Source of the DNA: Tardiphaga robiniae
Lineage (GTDB): Bacteria; Pseudomonadota; Alphaproteobacteria; Rhizobiales; Xanthobacteraceae
Length of the DNA stretch: 64,000 bases
Direction: 5' to 3'
NCBI RefSeq assembly: GCF_013359755.1
Contig: NZ_JABMCJ010000074.1
Span: 62,001 to 126,000, forward strand
The translations under genes and the position numbers were made by a program. Below, piece by piece: positions 27,497 through 37,596 of this stretch. A model generated the notes under the pieces. It was not told the origin of the DNA and ran no database searches. It was given only the letters and a program-made list of their open reading frames with translations. Every line of letters begins with the position of its first letter. The stretch's first letter is position 1.

Positions 27497-29242
27497 TCAG
27501 GCGGTTTCCGTCCTGGCCTTTGCATCTCCCAGCGCGAAGTGATCGCCGGACCGCGTTAGCGACACCTTGCGTTGATGCAAGTCATCGAGTGTGTTGCGGT
27601 GGCCGATCGAAACGATGGTCGTGCCAGGCAGCTTGTCTTCCAGCAGTCGGTACAAAGCCGCTTCCGATGGTTCGTCGAGCGATGCGGTCGCCTCGTCAAG
27701 GAAGAGGTATTGCGGCTTTTGCAGCAGTGCGCGGGCGACGCCGAGACGCTGTTGTTCACCGAGTGACAGCATGCGATTCCAGTGGCCATCTTCGTCAAGC
27801 CGGGTCGCCAGCGCAGGCAGACCCACGGCCCTGACGGCATCGGCGACCTCCTGCGGGCTGAACGCGTCGGTCCCGGCAGGATAAGCCACTGCATCCAGCA
27901 ATGTACCGACCGGGAAGTACGGCCGCTGCGGCAGCATCATGATCGCCGCATCCGCGGGGATGGAGATCTTGCCCTTGCCGAATGGCCAGATGCCGGCGAT
28001 GGCGCGAAACAGCGTGGATTTTCCGGAGCCCGATGGGCCCGTAAACAGCGTGCGTTCCCCGCGGCGGAAGCTGAAGCCCGGCGTCTGCACCATGGGAGCG
28101 CCATTGGGCAGGCTGAGTGTCAGATCGCTCAGCGCGATGTCACTGGTGCCGGTCTCGGTGGCGTGAACGATATCGGGCTTGGTCGTCAGCGCCTGTACGT
28201 TGGCAATGGCTGTCTCGAAGCCATCAAGGCGCATCACGCCGGACTGCCATTCCGCCAGTGTCCGATAGGCTGTGACGAAGAATGAAAGCGCACCCTGCAC
28301 GGTGCCGAACGCATCCGCGGTCTGCATCACGGCGCCAAGCTGGACCTTCTCCGCAAAATAGGCTGGCGCGACCAGAACATAGGGCAGGATGATCGCGATC
28401 TGCTGATAGCTGACCGTGAAGGATGTCAGCTTCTTGGTGCGGCGCATGATGTCGATCCAGTTGCCGACGACCAGCTGGAAGCGGGTCGAGAGTCGCTGGC
28501 GCTCGACCGGTTCGCCGCGCAGCAGCGCGATCTGCTCGGCATTTTCGCGCGCACGCACCAGATTGAAGCGGAAGTCCGCTTCATAGCGCTGCTGCTGGAA
28601 ATTCAGTGCCATCAATGGAGCGCCGATATAGTGAGTCAGCGCGGTGCCGATCACGGCATAGACGAGAGCGCCCCAGACGAGATAGCCGGGGATCGGGATA
28701 TCCCGACCGAACACATGCAGCGGCGCCGCGTCGGACAGGCCCCACAGGATGATCACGAAGGAGAGCAACGTAACGACTGAACTCAACAGGCCGATGCCGA
28801 TGTCGAGCGTCTTCTCCACGAACAGCTTCACGTCTTCGGCGATGCGCTGATCCGGGTTGTCGGCAGCGTCGCCCTGCAGCTGCATGCGATAGTGGTTGGC
28901 GTCGGCGAGCCAGTTGCCGAGATAGCGCTCGGTCATCCAGCGCCGCCAGCGGATCTGGAGCCACTGGTTGAGGTAGAGCTGATAGACCTTGAGTGCGATG
29001 TTGATCGCCGCAAGCACGCTGAAGTAAGCGAGCTGATAGGTGAAGACGTCGAGGTTTCTGTCCTGCAGTGCGTTGTAGAAGGTGTTGTTCCAGCGATTGA
29101 ACAAAACGCTGAGACCGACCACCGCCAGCTCGATGGCGATCACCGCCGTGAGGAGGCCGAGTCCCGCCCATTTGTCCTCGGAACGAAAATAAGGAACCGC
29201 GATCCGCCAGACGGTCGCGAGCGTGGAGCGGATGTTATTCAC
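27497..29242 (-). CDS. ABC transporter of the SbmA/BacA-ABCD type, fused permease and ATPase
   Basis: A 581-residue half-transporter. The N-terminal ABC_membrane_2 domain (about 1-330, six membrane segments) includes NRWNNTFYNALQDRNLDVF and WLQIRWRRWMTERYLGNWL. Both motifs are characteristic of the SbmA/BacA/YddA and peroxisomal ABCD group. The ATPase domain has Walker A GPSGSGKST, signature LSLGEQQRLGVARALL and Walker B YLFLDEATASLD. Homologues import peptides or vitamin B12, or affect very-long-chain fatty acids of lipid A. A GTG start at 29242 follows GGAG. The gene stands alone. The B12-like possibility is notable given the riboswitch upstream, but is only speculation. Confidence 0.9.
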   Translation of the reverse strand: MNNIRSTLATVWRIAVPYFRSEDKWAGLGLLTAVIAIELAVVGLSVLFNRWNNTFYNALQDRNLDVFTYQLAYFSVLAAINIALKVYQLYLNQWLQIRWRRWMTERYLGNWLADANHYRMQLQGDAADNPDQRIAEDVKLFVEKTLDIGIGLLSSVVTLLSFVIILWGLSDAAPLHVFGRDIPIPGYLVWGALVYAVIGTALTHYIGAPLMALNFQQQRYEADFRFNLVRARENAEQIALLRGEPVERQRLSTRFQLVVGNWIDIMRRTKKLTSFTVSYQQIAIILPYVLVAPAYFAEKVQLGAVMQTADAFGTVQGALSFFVTAYRTLAEWQSGVMRLDGFETAIANVQALTTKPDIVHATETGTSDIALSDLTLSLPNGAPMVQTPGFSFRRGERTLFTGPSGSGKSTLFRAIAGIWPFGKGKISIPADAAIMMLPQRPYFPVGTLLDAVAYPAGTDAFSPQEVADAVRAVGLPALATRLDEDGHWNRMLSLGEQQRLGVARALLQKPQYLFLDEATASLDEPSEAALYRLLEDKLPGTTIVSIGHRNTLDDLHQRKVSLTRSGDHFALGDAKARTETA

Positions 29243-29469
29243 AGGTCGTCTCCGGGAGGAGGGCCCTAAGCCCTTAAGATCAAAAATGAATTCCAGCGTT
29301 TAGACTAAAGTAGCTGGTTTGATGTCCTGCGGCACCTTGTCGCGAAACTGTGATTCACCCTAGCATGACCAAAAGCGAGGCATGGGGGCCTCGCATTCGC
29401 GTAGCCTATGGGCGCTATCGGCTTTGACCGATCGTGGATGCCCTCGCAAGTGAACAATCAGCAATTTGC

Positions 29470-29485
29470 CGATCGATAACGATCG
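29470..29485. promoter_or_regulatory. Palindrome CGATCG-ATAA-CGATCG before lctP
   Basis: A perfect inverted repeat CGATCG(N4)CGATCG lies 35 bp before the lactate permease start. Another hairpin (ATCGG/CCGAT) lies about 45 bp further upstream. It is a candidate operator for a GntR/FadR-type or other regulator. Confidence 0.35.
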
Positions 29486-29519
29486 AGCCGCTGCAATAAT
29501 ACAAAGGGGGGAAACGACC

Positions 29520-31187
29520 ATGTGGAATCAGGTCTACAATCCATTCAATAGCTCCGCGATCTCGACGCTTGTAGCCGCGATACCGGTGGTCGTCCTGCTG
29601 GTGCTGATCGCGACCAACAAGGTCAAGGCGCATATCGCAGCGATCATTGCGCTGGTGCTCGCCAATCTTGTGGCGATCTATGCATTCACGATGCCCGCCA
29701 ATATGTCGCTTCGCGCATCGGCACTCGGCGTCGTGACCGGTTTCTTCCCGATCGGCTGGATCGTCCTCAACGTCATCTTCATGTATCGCCTCACGGTCGA
29801 TAGCGGCCGCTTTGAGGTACTGCAACGCGCCATCGGCGGCGTCACTAATGACCGCCGCCTGCAGATCCTGCTGATCGCGTTTTCGTTCGGCGCATTCTTC
29901 GAGGGCGCGTCGGGCTTCGGTACGCCGGTCGCCGTCACCGGCGCCGTGCTGATCGGCCTCGGCTTCTCGCCGCTGGCAGCATCGGGCCTGTCGCTGATCG
30001 CCAATACCGCGCCCGTCGCTTATGGCGCACTCGGCACGCCGATCCAGGGCCTCGCCACCGTCACCGGCTTCGACCCCTTCATCCTGGGCGCGATGGTCGG
30101 CCGCCAGTTGCCGGTCTTCTCCATGATCGTTCCATTCTGGGTGGTCTGGGCCTTTGCCGGCTGGAAGGGCATGAAGGAAGTCTGGCCTGCCATCCTCGTT
30201 ACCGCGCTCTCCTTCGCGATCCCGCAATTTGTGATCTCAAACTTCATCAATCCGTGGATCGTCGACATCGGCGCCTCGCTGATCTCGATGGGCGCGTTGA
30301 TCCTGTTCCTGAAGGTCTGGCAACCCAAGACGATCTGGACCTCGGCCGCGCTGCGCCAGCACGACGATTCCGCGTCCACCGTGCCGCCGGTGAAACCGAT
30401 GAGCACGGAGAAGCTGACCTCGGCTCAGGTCTGGAGCGCGCTGACGCCATGGATCATCCTCTGCGTCATCCTGCTGGTCTGGGGCACCAACTGGTTCAAG
30501 GGGATCGTCAACCCGATCTTCTCCTGGAATTTTCCAGTGCCTGAGCTGCACAACATGATCAACAAGGTGCCGCCGGTGGCCGCCAAGCCGACGCCGGAAG
30601 GCGCGGTGTTCGCGTTCACTTACGTTTCCTATACCGGCAGCGGTATGTTGCTGGCTGCGATCATCTCCGGCTTCATCATGGGCTTCTCGCCTGCGAAGAT
30701 GATTGTGGAATATGGCCGCACCATCAAGATCTGCGCCTACTCGCTGATCACCATCTCGGCGATGCTGGCCATCGGCACGCTCACGCGCCTGTCGGGTGTC
30801 GACGCGACGCTCGGTCTGGCCTTCGCTGCCACCGGCGTGCTGTACCCGTTCTTCGGCACACTGCTTGGCTGGCTCGGCGTGGCGCTCACCGGTTCGGATA
30901 CCGCATCGAACGTGCTATTTGGCAACCTGCAGAGGATCACGTCCGAACAGCTCGGTCTGTCGCCGATCCTGATGAGCGCGGCGAACTCGTCCGGCGGCGT
31001 GATGGGCAAGATGATCGATGCGCAATCGATCGTTGTGGCTTCCACCGCAACCAACTGGTTCGGGCATGAGGGCACCATCCTGCGCTTCGTGTTCTGGCAC
31101 TCGATCGTGCTGGCCTGCATGGTCGGCCTGTTCGTGATGCTGCAGGCCTATGTCTATCCGTTCACGTTAATGGTCCTGGCGCCGTAG
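29520..31187 (+). CDS. lctP: L-lactate permease LctP
   Basis: A 555-residue lactate/glycolate:proton symporter of the LctP family with about 13 membrane segments. Characteristic stretches are SFGAFFEGASGFGTPVAVTGAVLIGLGF, NTAPVAYGALGTPI and FGTLLGWLGVALTGSDTASNVLFGNLQ. The C-terminal SAANSSGGVMGKMIDAQSIVVASTATN is also diagnostic. I choose ATG 29520, seven bases after AAAGGGGGGA, rather than the open frame to 29466. LctP proteins often carry glycolate as well as lactate, so it may feed the glcDEF enzyme about 5 kb to the left; this is inference. A terminator follows. Confidence 0.95.
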   Translation: MWNQVYNPFNSSAISTLVAAIPVVVLLVLIATNKVKAHIAAIIALVLANLVAIYAFTMPANMSLRASALGVVTGFFPIGWIVLNVIFMYRLTVDSGRFEVLQRAIGGVTNDRRLQILLIAFSFGAFFEGASGFGTPVAVTGAVLIGLGFSPLAASGLSLIANTAPVAYGALGTPIQGLATVTGFDPFILGAMVGRQLPVFSMIVPFWVVWAFAGWKGMKEVWPAILVTALSFAIPQFVISNFINPWIVDIGASLISMGALILFLKVWQPKTIWTSAALRQHDDSASTVPPVKPMSTEKLTSAQVWSALTPWIILCVILLVWGTNWFKGIVNPIFSWNFPVPELHNMINKVPPVAAKPTPEGAVFAFTYVSYTGSGMLLAAIISGFIMGFSPAKMIVEYGRTIKICAYSLITISAMLAIGTLTRLSGVDATLGLAFAATGVLYPFFGTLLGWLGVALTGSDTASNVLFGNLQRITSEQLGLSPILMSAANSSGGVMGKMIDAQSIVVASTATNWFGHEGTILRFVFWHSIVLACMVGLFVMLQAYVYPFTLMVLAP

Positions 31188-31211
31188 GGTGCACGCAACG
31201 AACCAATGACG

Positions 31212-31245
31212 AATCCCCGCGGCTGCAAGGCCGCGGGGATTTTTC
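31212..31245 (+). terminator. Rho-independent terminator after lctP
   Basis: AATCCCCGCGGC and GCCGCGGGGATT form a perfect 12-bp stem around TGCAAG, followed by TTTTCG. Confidence 0.92.
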
Positions 31246-31345
31246 GTTGTCGCGCCATATTGTTTCCCGACGGTTCTGGTCAACCGTCGCGGCCGCGCGT
31301 AGAACCGCGGCCGTTGTCGCCGATCCCATCACGCCGAGAATTCAT

Positions 31346-31750
31346 ATGACTGCCATGACCACTTTGCTGCGGGCCGCTCTTGCCGGTGCTGCGTTTCTGA
31401 TTGCCGTCCCTGTGCATGCCGCCGACGAGTTTCCATTCGGCATGGAAATGACTCTGGATGCGCAACGTCAGCCCGGCTCGAAACGAATTCCCAATCTGGA
31501 AATCGGCGAGGCCGGTGAGGCGCGGGTGGAGTTGTGGTGCAAGGGCGGCAAGGGACAGTTCTCGGTCGCCGGCAATACTGTCGTTTTCGTCGCCGGCGCG
31601 ATGGAGAACCGCAGTTGCTCGGACGCACAGGCCGCGATGGACGATCAGTTGATCGCCGATCTTGGCGCGGCCACCAACTGGCAGCGGCGCGGTGATGCAG
31701 TGACGTTCGTCGGGCCGAAGTCGCTGCGGTTTCGGCTGAATACGAATTGA
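31346..31750 (+). CDS. Secreted META/HslJ-like small protein
   Basis: A 134-residue exported protein with a clear signal peptide (MTAMTTLLRAALAGAAFLIAVPVHA, cleaved before ADEF). The mature part has the feel of a META (HslJ) domain: a short beta-rich region with RVELWCKGGKGQFSVAGNTVVFVAG and a second cysteine in ENRSCSDAQAAMD. No function is known for most such proteins. I start at ATG 31346, at the signal peptide. It is followed by an intergenic repeat, then a convergent gene. Confidence 0.65.
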   Translation: MTAMTTLLRAALAGAAFLIAVPVHAADEFPFGMEMTLDAQRQPGSKRIPNLEIGEAGEARVELWCKGGKGQFSVAGNTVVFVAGAMENRSCSDAQAAMDDQLIADLGAATNWQRRGDAVTFVGPKSLRFRLNTN

Positions 31751-31789
31751 TAGCTTAAGCTGCGTTGGTAGCGAAGCTTTCTTCCTTTC

Positions 31790-31933
31790 CCTCTCCCCTT
31801 GCGGGAGAGGGTGGATCGAACGCACGAAGTGCGTTCGAGACGGGAGAGGGGTGCCACAGGCGCTGAGTTTTGCTGCTACCCCTCTCCCGCCTTCGCTTCG
31901 CTCAGGCACCCTCTCCCACAAGGGGAGAGGGGA
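31790..31933. repeat. Inverted pair of dispersed repeats (CCCTCTCCC type)
   Basis: Two related units in opposite orientation share the outer CCCTCTCCCCTTG/CAAGGGGAGAGGG arms and the inner GGGAGAGGGGT/ACCCCTCTCCC arms. The unequal centres read CGAACGCACGAAGTGCG on the left and CTTCGCTTCGCTCAGG on the right. The whole can fold as a cruciform or large hairpin between two convergent genes. Confidence 0.85.
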
Positions 31934-31944
31934 AGTAGCGGCGC

Positions 31945-33153
31945 TCACTTCCAGTTCGAATTATCTGCATCCCAACGCTGTGCCTTGAACTCCGCCGCGA
32001 CAGCTGCAACCGCGCCGTTGTCGTCGCGCGGATCGCTTTCTTCATCGGCCGTCGGCGAATCCGCGAGAGCCAGCTTCGCGCCCGAGTTCTCATCCGCGGT
32101 TGTTACTGACGGTGTGCTGACCCACAGGATCAGCTTATCCGTCGTGCCGGGCTTGTCGGGAGCGATGATCGCGTTGACCTCGACCGTCTCCGTCAATTCG
32201 AGCGCGGGCAGAACCTGACTCGGGCGCTTGAAGGTCAGCTTGAGCTTTCCGGTCTCGTCGTCCCATGACGCGGCGGCAGGTTTGCCCGACATGGTCCTGG
32301 CGAGCACATTCGCCAGCGCGGTCGCCACCTTGTCGCGATTGATCTTGTCGCCATCGCGCCAGTCGGCGGCTGCAAAGCGCACGGTACGATCCATGTCGAT
32401 AGCGCCCGTGGTCCAGCCGACATTGACGACGCCGGGATAGGTCTTGGTTTTGGCGACGAAAGCCGCGGCGCGTTCCGGATCGATGGCGAGGCTGATGACC
32501 TGCTCGCCGGCGCGCAGTGCATCGCACGATACGGCCAGGCTGTTCAACGCGACCTCGACGCTCTGACCGCGCAGTGTGCGCACGAAATCGAGTGCGGCTT
32601 CGAGCTTGATCTTGACCGCGATCGCTTCGGGCGAGACTTCGGTGAAGTCCTTCGGCGCGGGCGCGATATTGTCGTCGGTGGACTGATTGTCCTGGAATTC
32701 CTTCTCGCTCTGATCGGAATTGTCCGAGGAGGTCACGTTGTTATTGGTCTGACCGACCGAGATCTGTCCCTTGAACTCGAACGTGTCGCCGGTCGGCCGG
32801 CGGTTCAGCTTGATGGTCACCGGCAGCTTGTCGACCTGGGTCTGCGTTGCGCCGGTCAACGTCGACCCACTGACCGCGAGATTGGCGACGAAGCGATCCT
32901 TGCGGTCGCTACCCTTCTCGGCGGGATAGCAGACATCAAGTGTCGCCGCCGTGACGGCTTTGCCTTGCCGCGTCTCGCGCAGGATGACGTCGGCATTGCC
33001 GTTCATGACGCCGTCGATCGAGGTGAAATAGCGTGTCTCGGGGCCTGCCGGCTGGCTCTTCGGCGCGGCTTTCACCTGCGCGAAGGCGTGGTGGACGGTC
33101 CCAACCGAGGCGGTGACCGTAAGGCCGAGCAGACAAAGATGAAGCGCGCGCAT
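31945..33153 (-). CDS. Exported protein of unknown function
   Basis: A 402-residue protein with a cleavable signal (MRALHLCLLGLTVTASVGTVHHAFAQ). The mature protein begins with a basic/Pro-rich stretch, then a region with TRYFTSIDGVMNGNADVILRETRQGK and two cysteines (DVCYP; VSCDAL). A low-complexity Asn/Asp/Gln/Ser linker (about 150-180) follows, and a beta-rich second half ends in an acidic tail. I recognise no domain. The high Asn/Asp linker suggests a two-domain periplasmic protein. It is transcribed alone, convergent with the META-like gene, and its start lies 200 bp from the groEL end. Confidence 0.7.
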   Translation of the reverse strand: MRALHLCLLGLTVTASVGTVHHAFAQVKAAPKSQPAGPETRYFTSIDGVMNGNADVILRETRQGKAVTAATLDVCYPAEKGSDRKDRFVANLAVSGSTLTGATQTQVDKLPVTIKLNRRPTGDTFEFKGQISVGQTNNNVTSSDNSDQSEKEFQDNQSTDDNIAPAPKDFTEVSPEAIAVKIKLEAALDFVRTLRGQSVEVALNSLAVSCDALRAGEQVISLAIDPERAAAFVAKTKTYPGVVNVGWTTGAIDMDRTVRFAAADWRDGDKINRDKVATALANVLARTMSGKPAAASWDDETGKLKLTFKRPSQVLPALELTETVEVNAIIAPDKPGTTDKLILWVSTPSVTTADENSGAKLALADSPTADEESDPRDDNGAVAAVAAEFKAQRWDADNSNWK

Positions 33154-33291
33154 TTCAAAAGTCCCTGGACGTTATCGACGTGTCTCCGGGCGGATTTATC
33201 TGATTCCGCCCATGCGAGATTAATCACGGGATTGAATCAGAACCGCGACCAAGGCGAAAGGCCATAAGTCGCAGGCGCATTGTATCAGGGC

Positions 33292-33321
33292 AAAAAAGAA
33301 GGCCGCCCGGAGGCGGCCTTC
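33292..33321 (-). terminator. Rho-independent terminator after groEL
   Basis: On the minus strand GAAGGCCGCC and GGCGGCCTTC pair around TCCG and are followed by six T, 33 bp after the groEL stop. Confidence 0.93.
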
Positions 33322-33353
33322 GATCACAATGCAGTTGAGCGTGAAAGCAGGGC

Positions 33354-35042
<1,689 letters not shown>

Positions 35043-35051
35043 TTAAAACGC

Positions 35052-35131
35052 TGTCATGGCCGGGCTTGACCCGGCCATCCATCTTCCTGCGAAGAAGCCA
35101 GATGGATGCCCGGATCAAGTCCGGGCATGAC
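35052..35131. repeat. Palindromic repeat inside the groESL operon
   Basis: The left arm TGTCATGGCCGGGCTTGACC plus CGGCCATCCATC is inverted against GATGGATGCCCGG plus ATCAAGTCCGGGCATGACG, each arm also self-pairing. This is the CATGCCCGGACTTGATCCGGGCAT-like repeat common in Bradyrhizobium relatives. Its position between groES and groEL means it is transcribed and can fold in the mRNA. Confidence 0.85.
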
Positions 35132-35159
35132 GTCCGAGTGTTTGGAGAGTGGACCGCCT

Positions 35160-35456
35160 TTAAGCGATCACGCCCATGATGTCCGACTCCTTCATGATGA
35201 GGAGTTCTTCGCCGTCAAGTTTGATCTCGGTGCCCGACCACTTGCCGAACAGAACCTTGTCGCCGACCTTGATGTCGATCGGGATCAGCTTGCCTGCTTC
35301 GTCGCGGCCGCCAGGGCCGACACCGACGACTTCGCCTTCAGACGGCTTTTCCTTGGCGCTGTCCGGGATGATGATGCCGCCCTTGGTCTTCTCGTCGGCG
35401 ACGATGCGCTTGACGACGACGCGGTCGTGCAGCGGGCGGAATTTGGTCTTGGCCAT
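35160..35456 (-). CDS. groES: Co-chaperonin GroES (10 kDa)
   Basis: The heptameric lid of the GroEL chamber, 98 residues: [42 protein letters not shown], a mobile loop between these, and [34 protein letters not shown]. Full family length. It is first in the operon, with a CIRCE operator about 93-119 bp upstream of its start and a heat-shock-like promoter before that. groEL follows after a repeat-filled gap. Confidence 0.98.
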   Translation of the reverse strand: MAKTKFRPLHDRVVVKRIVADEKTKGGIIIPDSAKEKPSEGEVVGVGPGGRDEAGKLIPIDIKVGDKVLFGKWSGTEIKLDGEELLIMKESDIMGVIA

Positions 35457-35548
35457 GGGAGTGTCCCTTTAGGGTTTGCGATTTCGTTGCCATCTCGGAG
35501 GCGGGCGGGAATCCAGCCGGAACGCTCGGGGGCGGCCGGCTCATTCCC

Positions 35549-35575
35549 TTAGCAATCGCGCTCCGGGAGTGCTAA
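35549..35575. promoter_or_regulatory. CIRCE operator (HrcA site) of groESL
   Basis: TTAGCAATC-N9-GAGTGCTAA differs from the CIRCE consensus TTAGCACTC-N9-GAGTGCTAA at one base. It lies between the promoter and groES on the minus strand. HrcA repression under non-stress conditions is the established role. Confidence 0.95.
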
Positions 35576-35588
35576 TTGAGCGTCCGGG

Positions 35589-35617
35589 AAATATGGCCAG
35601 ACGCTTTTTGAGTCAAG
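35589..35617 (-). promoter_or_regulatory. Heat-shock (RpoH-like) promoter of groESL
   Basis: On the minus strand CTTGAC (35617-35612) and CATATTT (35595-35589) fit the alphaproteobacterial sigma-32 pattern CTTG-N18-CYTATNT with one mismatch. The CIRCE follows directly, so both heat-shock controls would act on one promoter. Confidence 0.6.
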
Positions 35618-35768
35618 CGAGGCCTTAAGGCCTTGGTGAGGCCAATATAGGATGATCTGGAAACCATAATGGAGAGTCGGCGTAATTCTGCCGACCTCAT
35701 TGCGCCGTCAGGTGTTTTGCGCTTGGCTGCCGGGACGGGCAGCCGGGGAATTTGCTCTAGGGGATAAT

Positions 35769-36296
35769 ATGATCAGGTCACGCTACGCCCGCACGGTTGC
35801 CCATCTGGCGATCGTTTCAACTTTGGCGCTGTCATTGGGCGGGTGCGGCACGTCTGGTGGACTGGGCGGGTTCAGCTTTGGGAACTCGCAGCCGACACCG
35901 CCGCCGGAGCCTCCGCCGGCGCCGGAACTGCCAGCCTCGATCCGCTCGGAAGAACTCGTCGGCCGCTGGGGTCTGGCGTCCTACATGAATCCCAATGATC
36001 GCGTTCGCACCGAGAACGCCGCGCGCGGCCAGTGCAAGCAGCCCTATATCATCGGCCAGGGCGCCACCGGCGGCGTCATCATGCATCTCGCCGACGAGGC
36101 GACGCCGCAGGAACTGCGCCTCAAGGGCTCGCCGAGCGGCAAGAACTATATCGGCCCGCCCGGTCCCGCCGGTGGTGAGAAGGATCGCGAGATCGTCTCC
36201 TTCGACGGCCGGATTCTCGTCACGCGCTTCATCGACAAGGACGCTGCGGTTCGCTACGGCAACATGGTCTATGTCCGTTGCGCACCCAAGGCCTGA
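35769..36296 (+). CDS. Lipoprotein of unknown function
   Basis: A 175-residue predicted lipoprotein with a signal peptide ending in the lipobox LSLGGC, followed by a Gly-rich and then Pro-rich linker (PTPPPEPPPAPELPAS). The C-terminal ~110 residues (SEELVGRWGLASYMNPNDRVRTENAARGQCKQPYIIG and onward) have the look of a small beta-barrel/lipocalin-like or AprI-like fold. They hold two cysteines (GQCKQ; VRCAPK). ATG 35769 begins the signal; the longer frame from 35700 is unlikely. It is probably anchored in the envelope. The next gene, 62 bp downstream, is an MFS carrier. Function unknown. Confidence 0.75.
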   Translation: MIRSRYARTVAHLAIVSTLALSLGGCGTSGGLGGFSFGNSQPTPPPEPPPAPELPASIRSEELVGRWGLASYMNPNDRVRTENAARGQCKQPYIIGQGATGGVIMHLADEATPQELRLKGSPSGKNYIGPPGPAGGEKDREIVSFDGRILVTRFIDKDAAVRYGNMVYVRCAPKA

Positions 36297-36358
36297 CCTG
36301 ACAAGGCCTGACCTGAGGCGTAAGGCGGGTCCCGCCACTCCCTTGAAGACGTGAGCCC

Positions 36359-37567
36359 ATGCACCGATTGCGCGACCTTGTTTTCGGACCGGGCCGCGCG
36401 GTCCTTGTGCTGGCATTCACCCAGATCCTGACCTGGGGCATCCTGATCTATCCACCGGTGCTGACCATGCCGCATGTCACGGCGGCACATGGCTGGTCGC
36501 TGGCCTTCGGCATGGCAGGCTTTTCGCTGGGGCTGATCGTATCGGGACTGCTGTCGCCGGTGGTTGGTGGATTGATCGACCGCCACGGCGGCAATGTCGT
36601 CATGGCATCGGGCGCGTTGGCCGGTGCCTTGGGTCTCGCTCTGTTTTCAGTAGCCGATCATCCTGCGACCTATCTGGCCTGCTGGGTGTTGCTCGGCGCT
36701 GCAATGTCGGCGTCGCTCTACGATCCCGCCTTCGCCACGCTGACGCGCATCTTCGGTGCCTCGGCGCGGCGGCAGATCACCTTCGTGACCTTTGCAGGCG
36801 GCTTCGCCTCGACGGTTGGCTGGCCGGCGACCCATCTTCTGCTCGAGGCCGTCGGCTGGCGCGGGACGTATCTGACCTTCGCAGCGATCTTCGCCTTTGT
36901 GGTTGCGCCGCTTCATGCTTTTGCATTGCCGCGCCACGTCGCCGTCGCGCCTCTGCCCGTGGCGGACGCCGTTGTCGTTCCCCCGCAGGCGACCCTGCGC
37001 CCGGAAGGCTGGCCGTTCATCCTGCTGGCGGCGGCGTTCTCGCTTTATAGCTTCATTCTGTCGGGCGTGACGTCGAACCTGCTGGCGCTGCTGGAGCGCG
37101 GCGGGCTCACTGCTGCAACGGCGGTGACCATCGGTGCGATGTTCGGACCGGCGCAGGTGGCATCGCGGCTGGCAGACTTCATGCTCGCGGGGCGCACCCA
37201 TCCGCTGTGGATCGCGCGCGGGGCGGTGGTGCTGGTGGTATCGGCCTTCGCAATGCTGGCCTTTGCAGGGATTTCGTTTCCACTGGCGGCCTTGTTCGCT
37301 ATCGGCTTCGGCGCGGCCAATGGCGTCATGACCATCGCGCGCGGTGCGCTGCCGCTTCTGATGTTTGGCCCGGTGGGGTATGGCCGCGTCATCGGCCGTA
37401 TCGCGCGGCCGGCTTTGTTCGTGCAGGCCTTTGCACCGTTCGTGGTGGCATCCGCGGTCGAGACGCTGTCCGACCGCATGGTGCTGCTGCTTGGGACCGT
37501 GCTGGCACTCGCGGTGCTGCTCTGTTTCGTGATGATAAAAACGCCGGGCATTGCTGCCCGGCGTTAA
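36359..37567 (+). CDS. Major facilitator superfamily transporter
   Basis: A 402-residue 12-helix transporter. Between helices 2 and 3 the MFS motif A-like loop reads GGLIDRHGGNVVMASGALAG. Helices continue regularly to a basic C-terminus, with a cytoplasmic loop in the middle (RHVAVAPLPVADAVVVPPQATLRPEGW). The substrate cannot be told. It is preceded by a lipoprotein gene on the same strand and ends 29 bp before the convergent cheZ. Confidence 0.85.
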   Translation: MHRLRDLVFGPGRAVLVLAFTQILTWGILIYPPVLTMPHVTAAHGWSLAFGMAGFSLGLIVSGLLSPVVGGLIDRHGGNVVMASGALAGALGLALFSVADHPATYLACWVLLGAAMSASLYDPAFATLTRIFGASARRQITFVTFAGGFASTVGWPATHLLLEAVGWRGTYLTFAAIFAFVVAPLHAFALPRHVAVAPLPVADAVVVPPQATLRPEGWPFILLAAAFSLYSFILSGVTSNLLALLERGGLTAATAVTIGAMFGPAQVASRLADFMLAGRTHPLWIARGAVVLVVSAFAMLAFAGISFPLAALFAIGFGAANGVMTIARGALPLLMFGPVGYGRVIGRIARPALFVQAFAPFVVASAVETLSDRMVLLLGTVLALAVLLCFVMIKTPGIAARR

Positions 37568-37596
37568 ACGATCTCTAACTGTGGTCGAAAATTATC

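Noticed and set aside
29373..29393. Hairpin GCGAGGC/GCCTCGC upstream of lctP as a terminator
   Set aside because: No T-tract on either strand and no gene ends close by.
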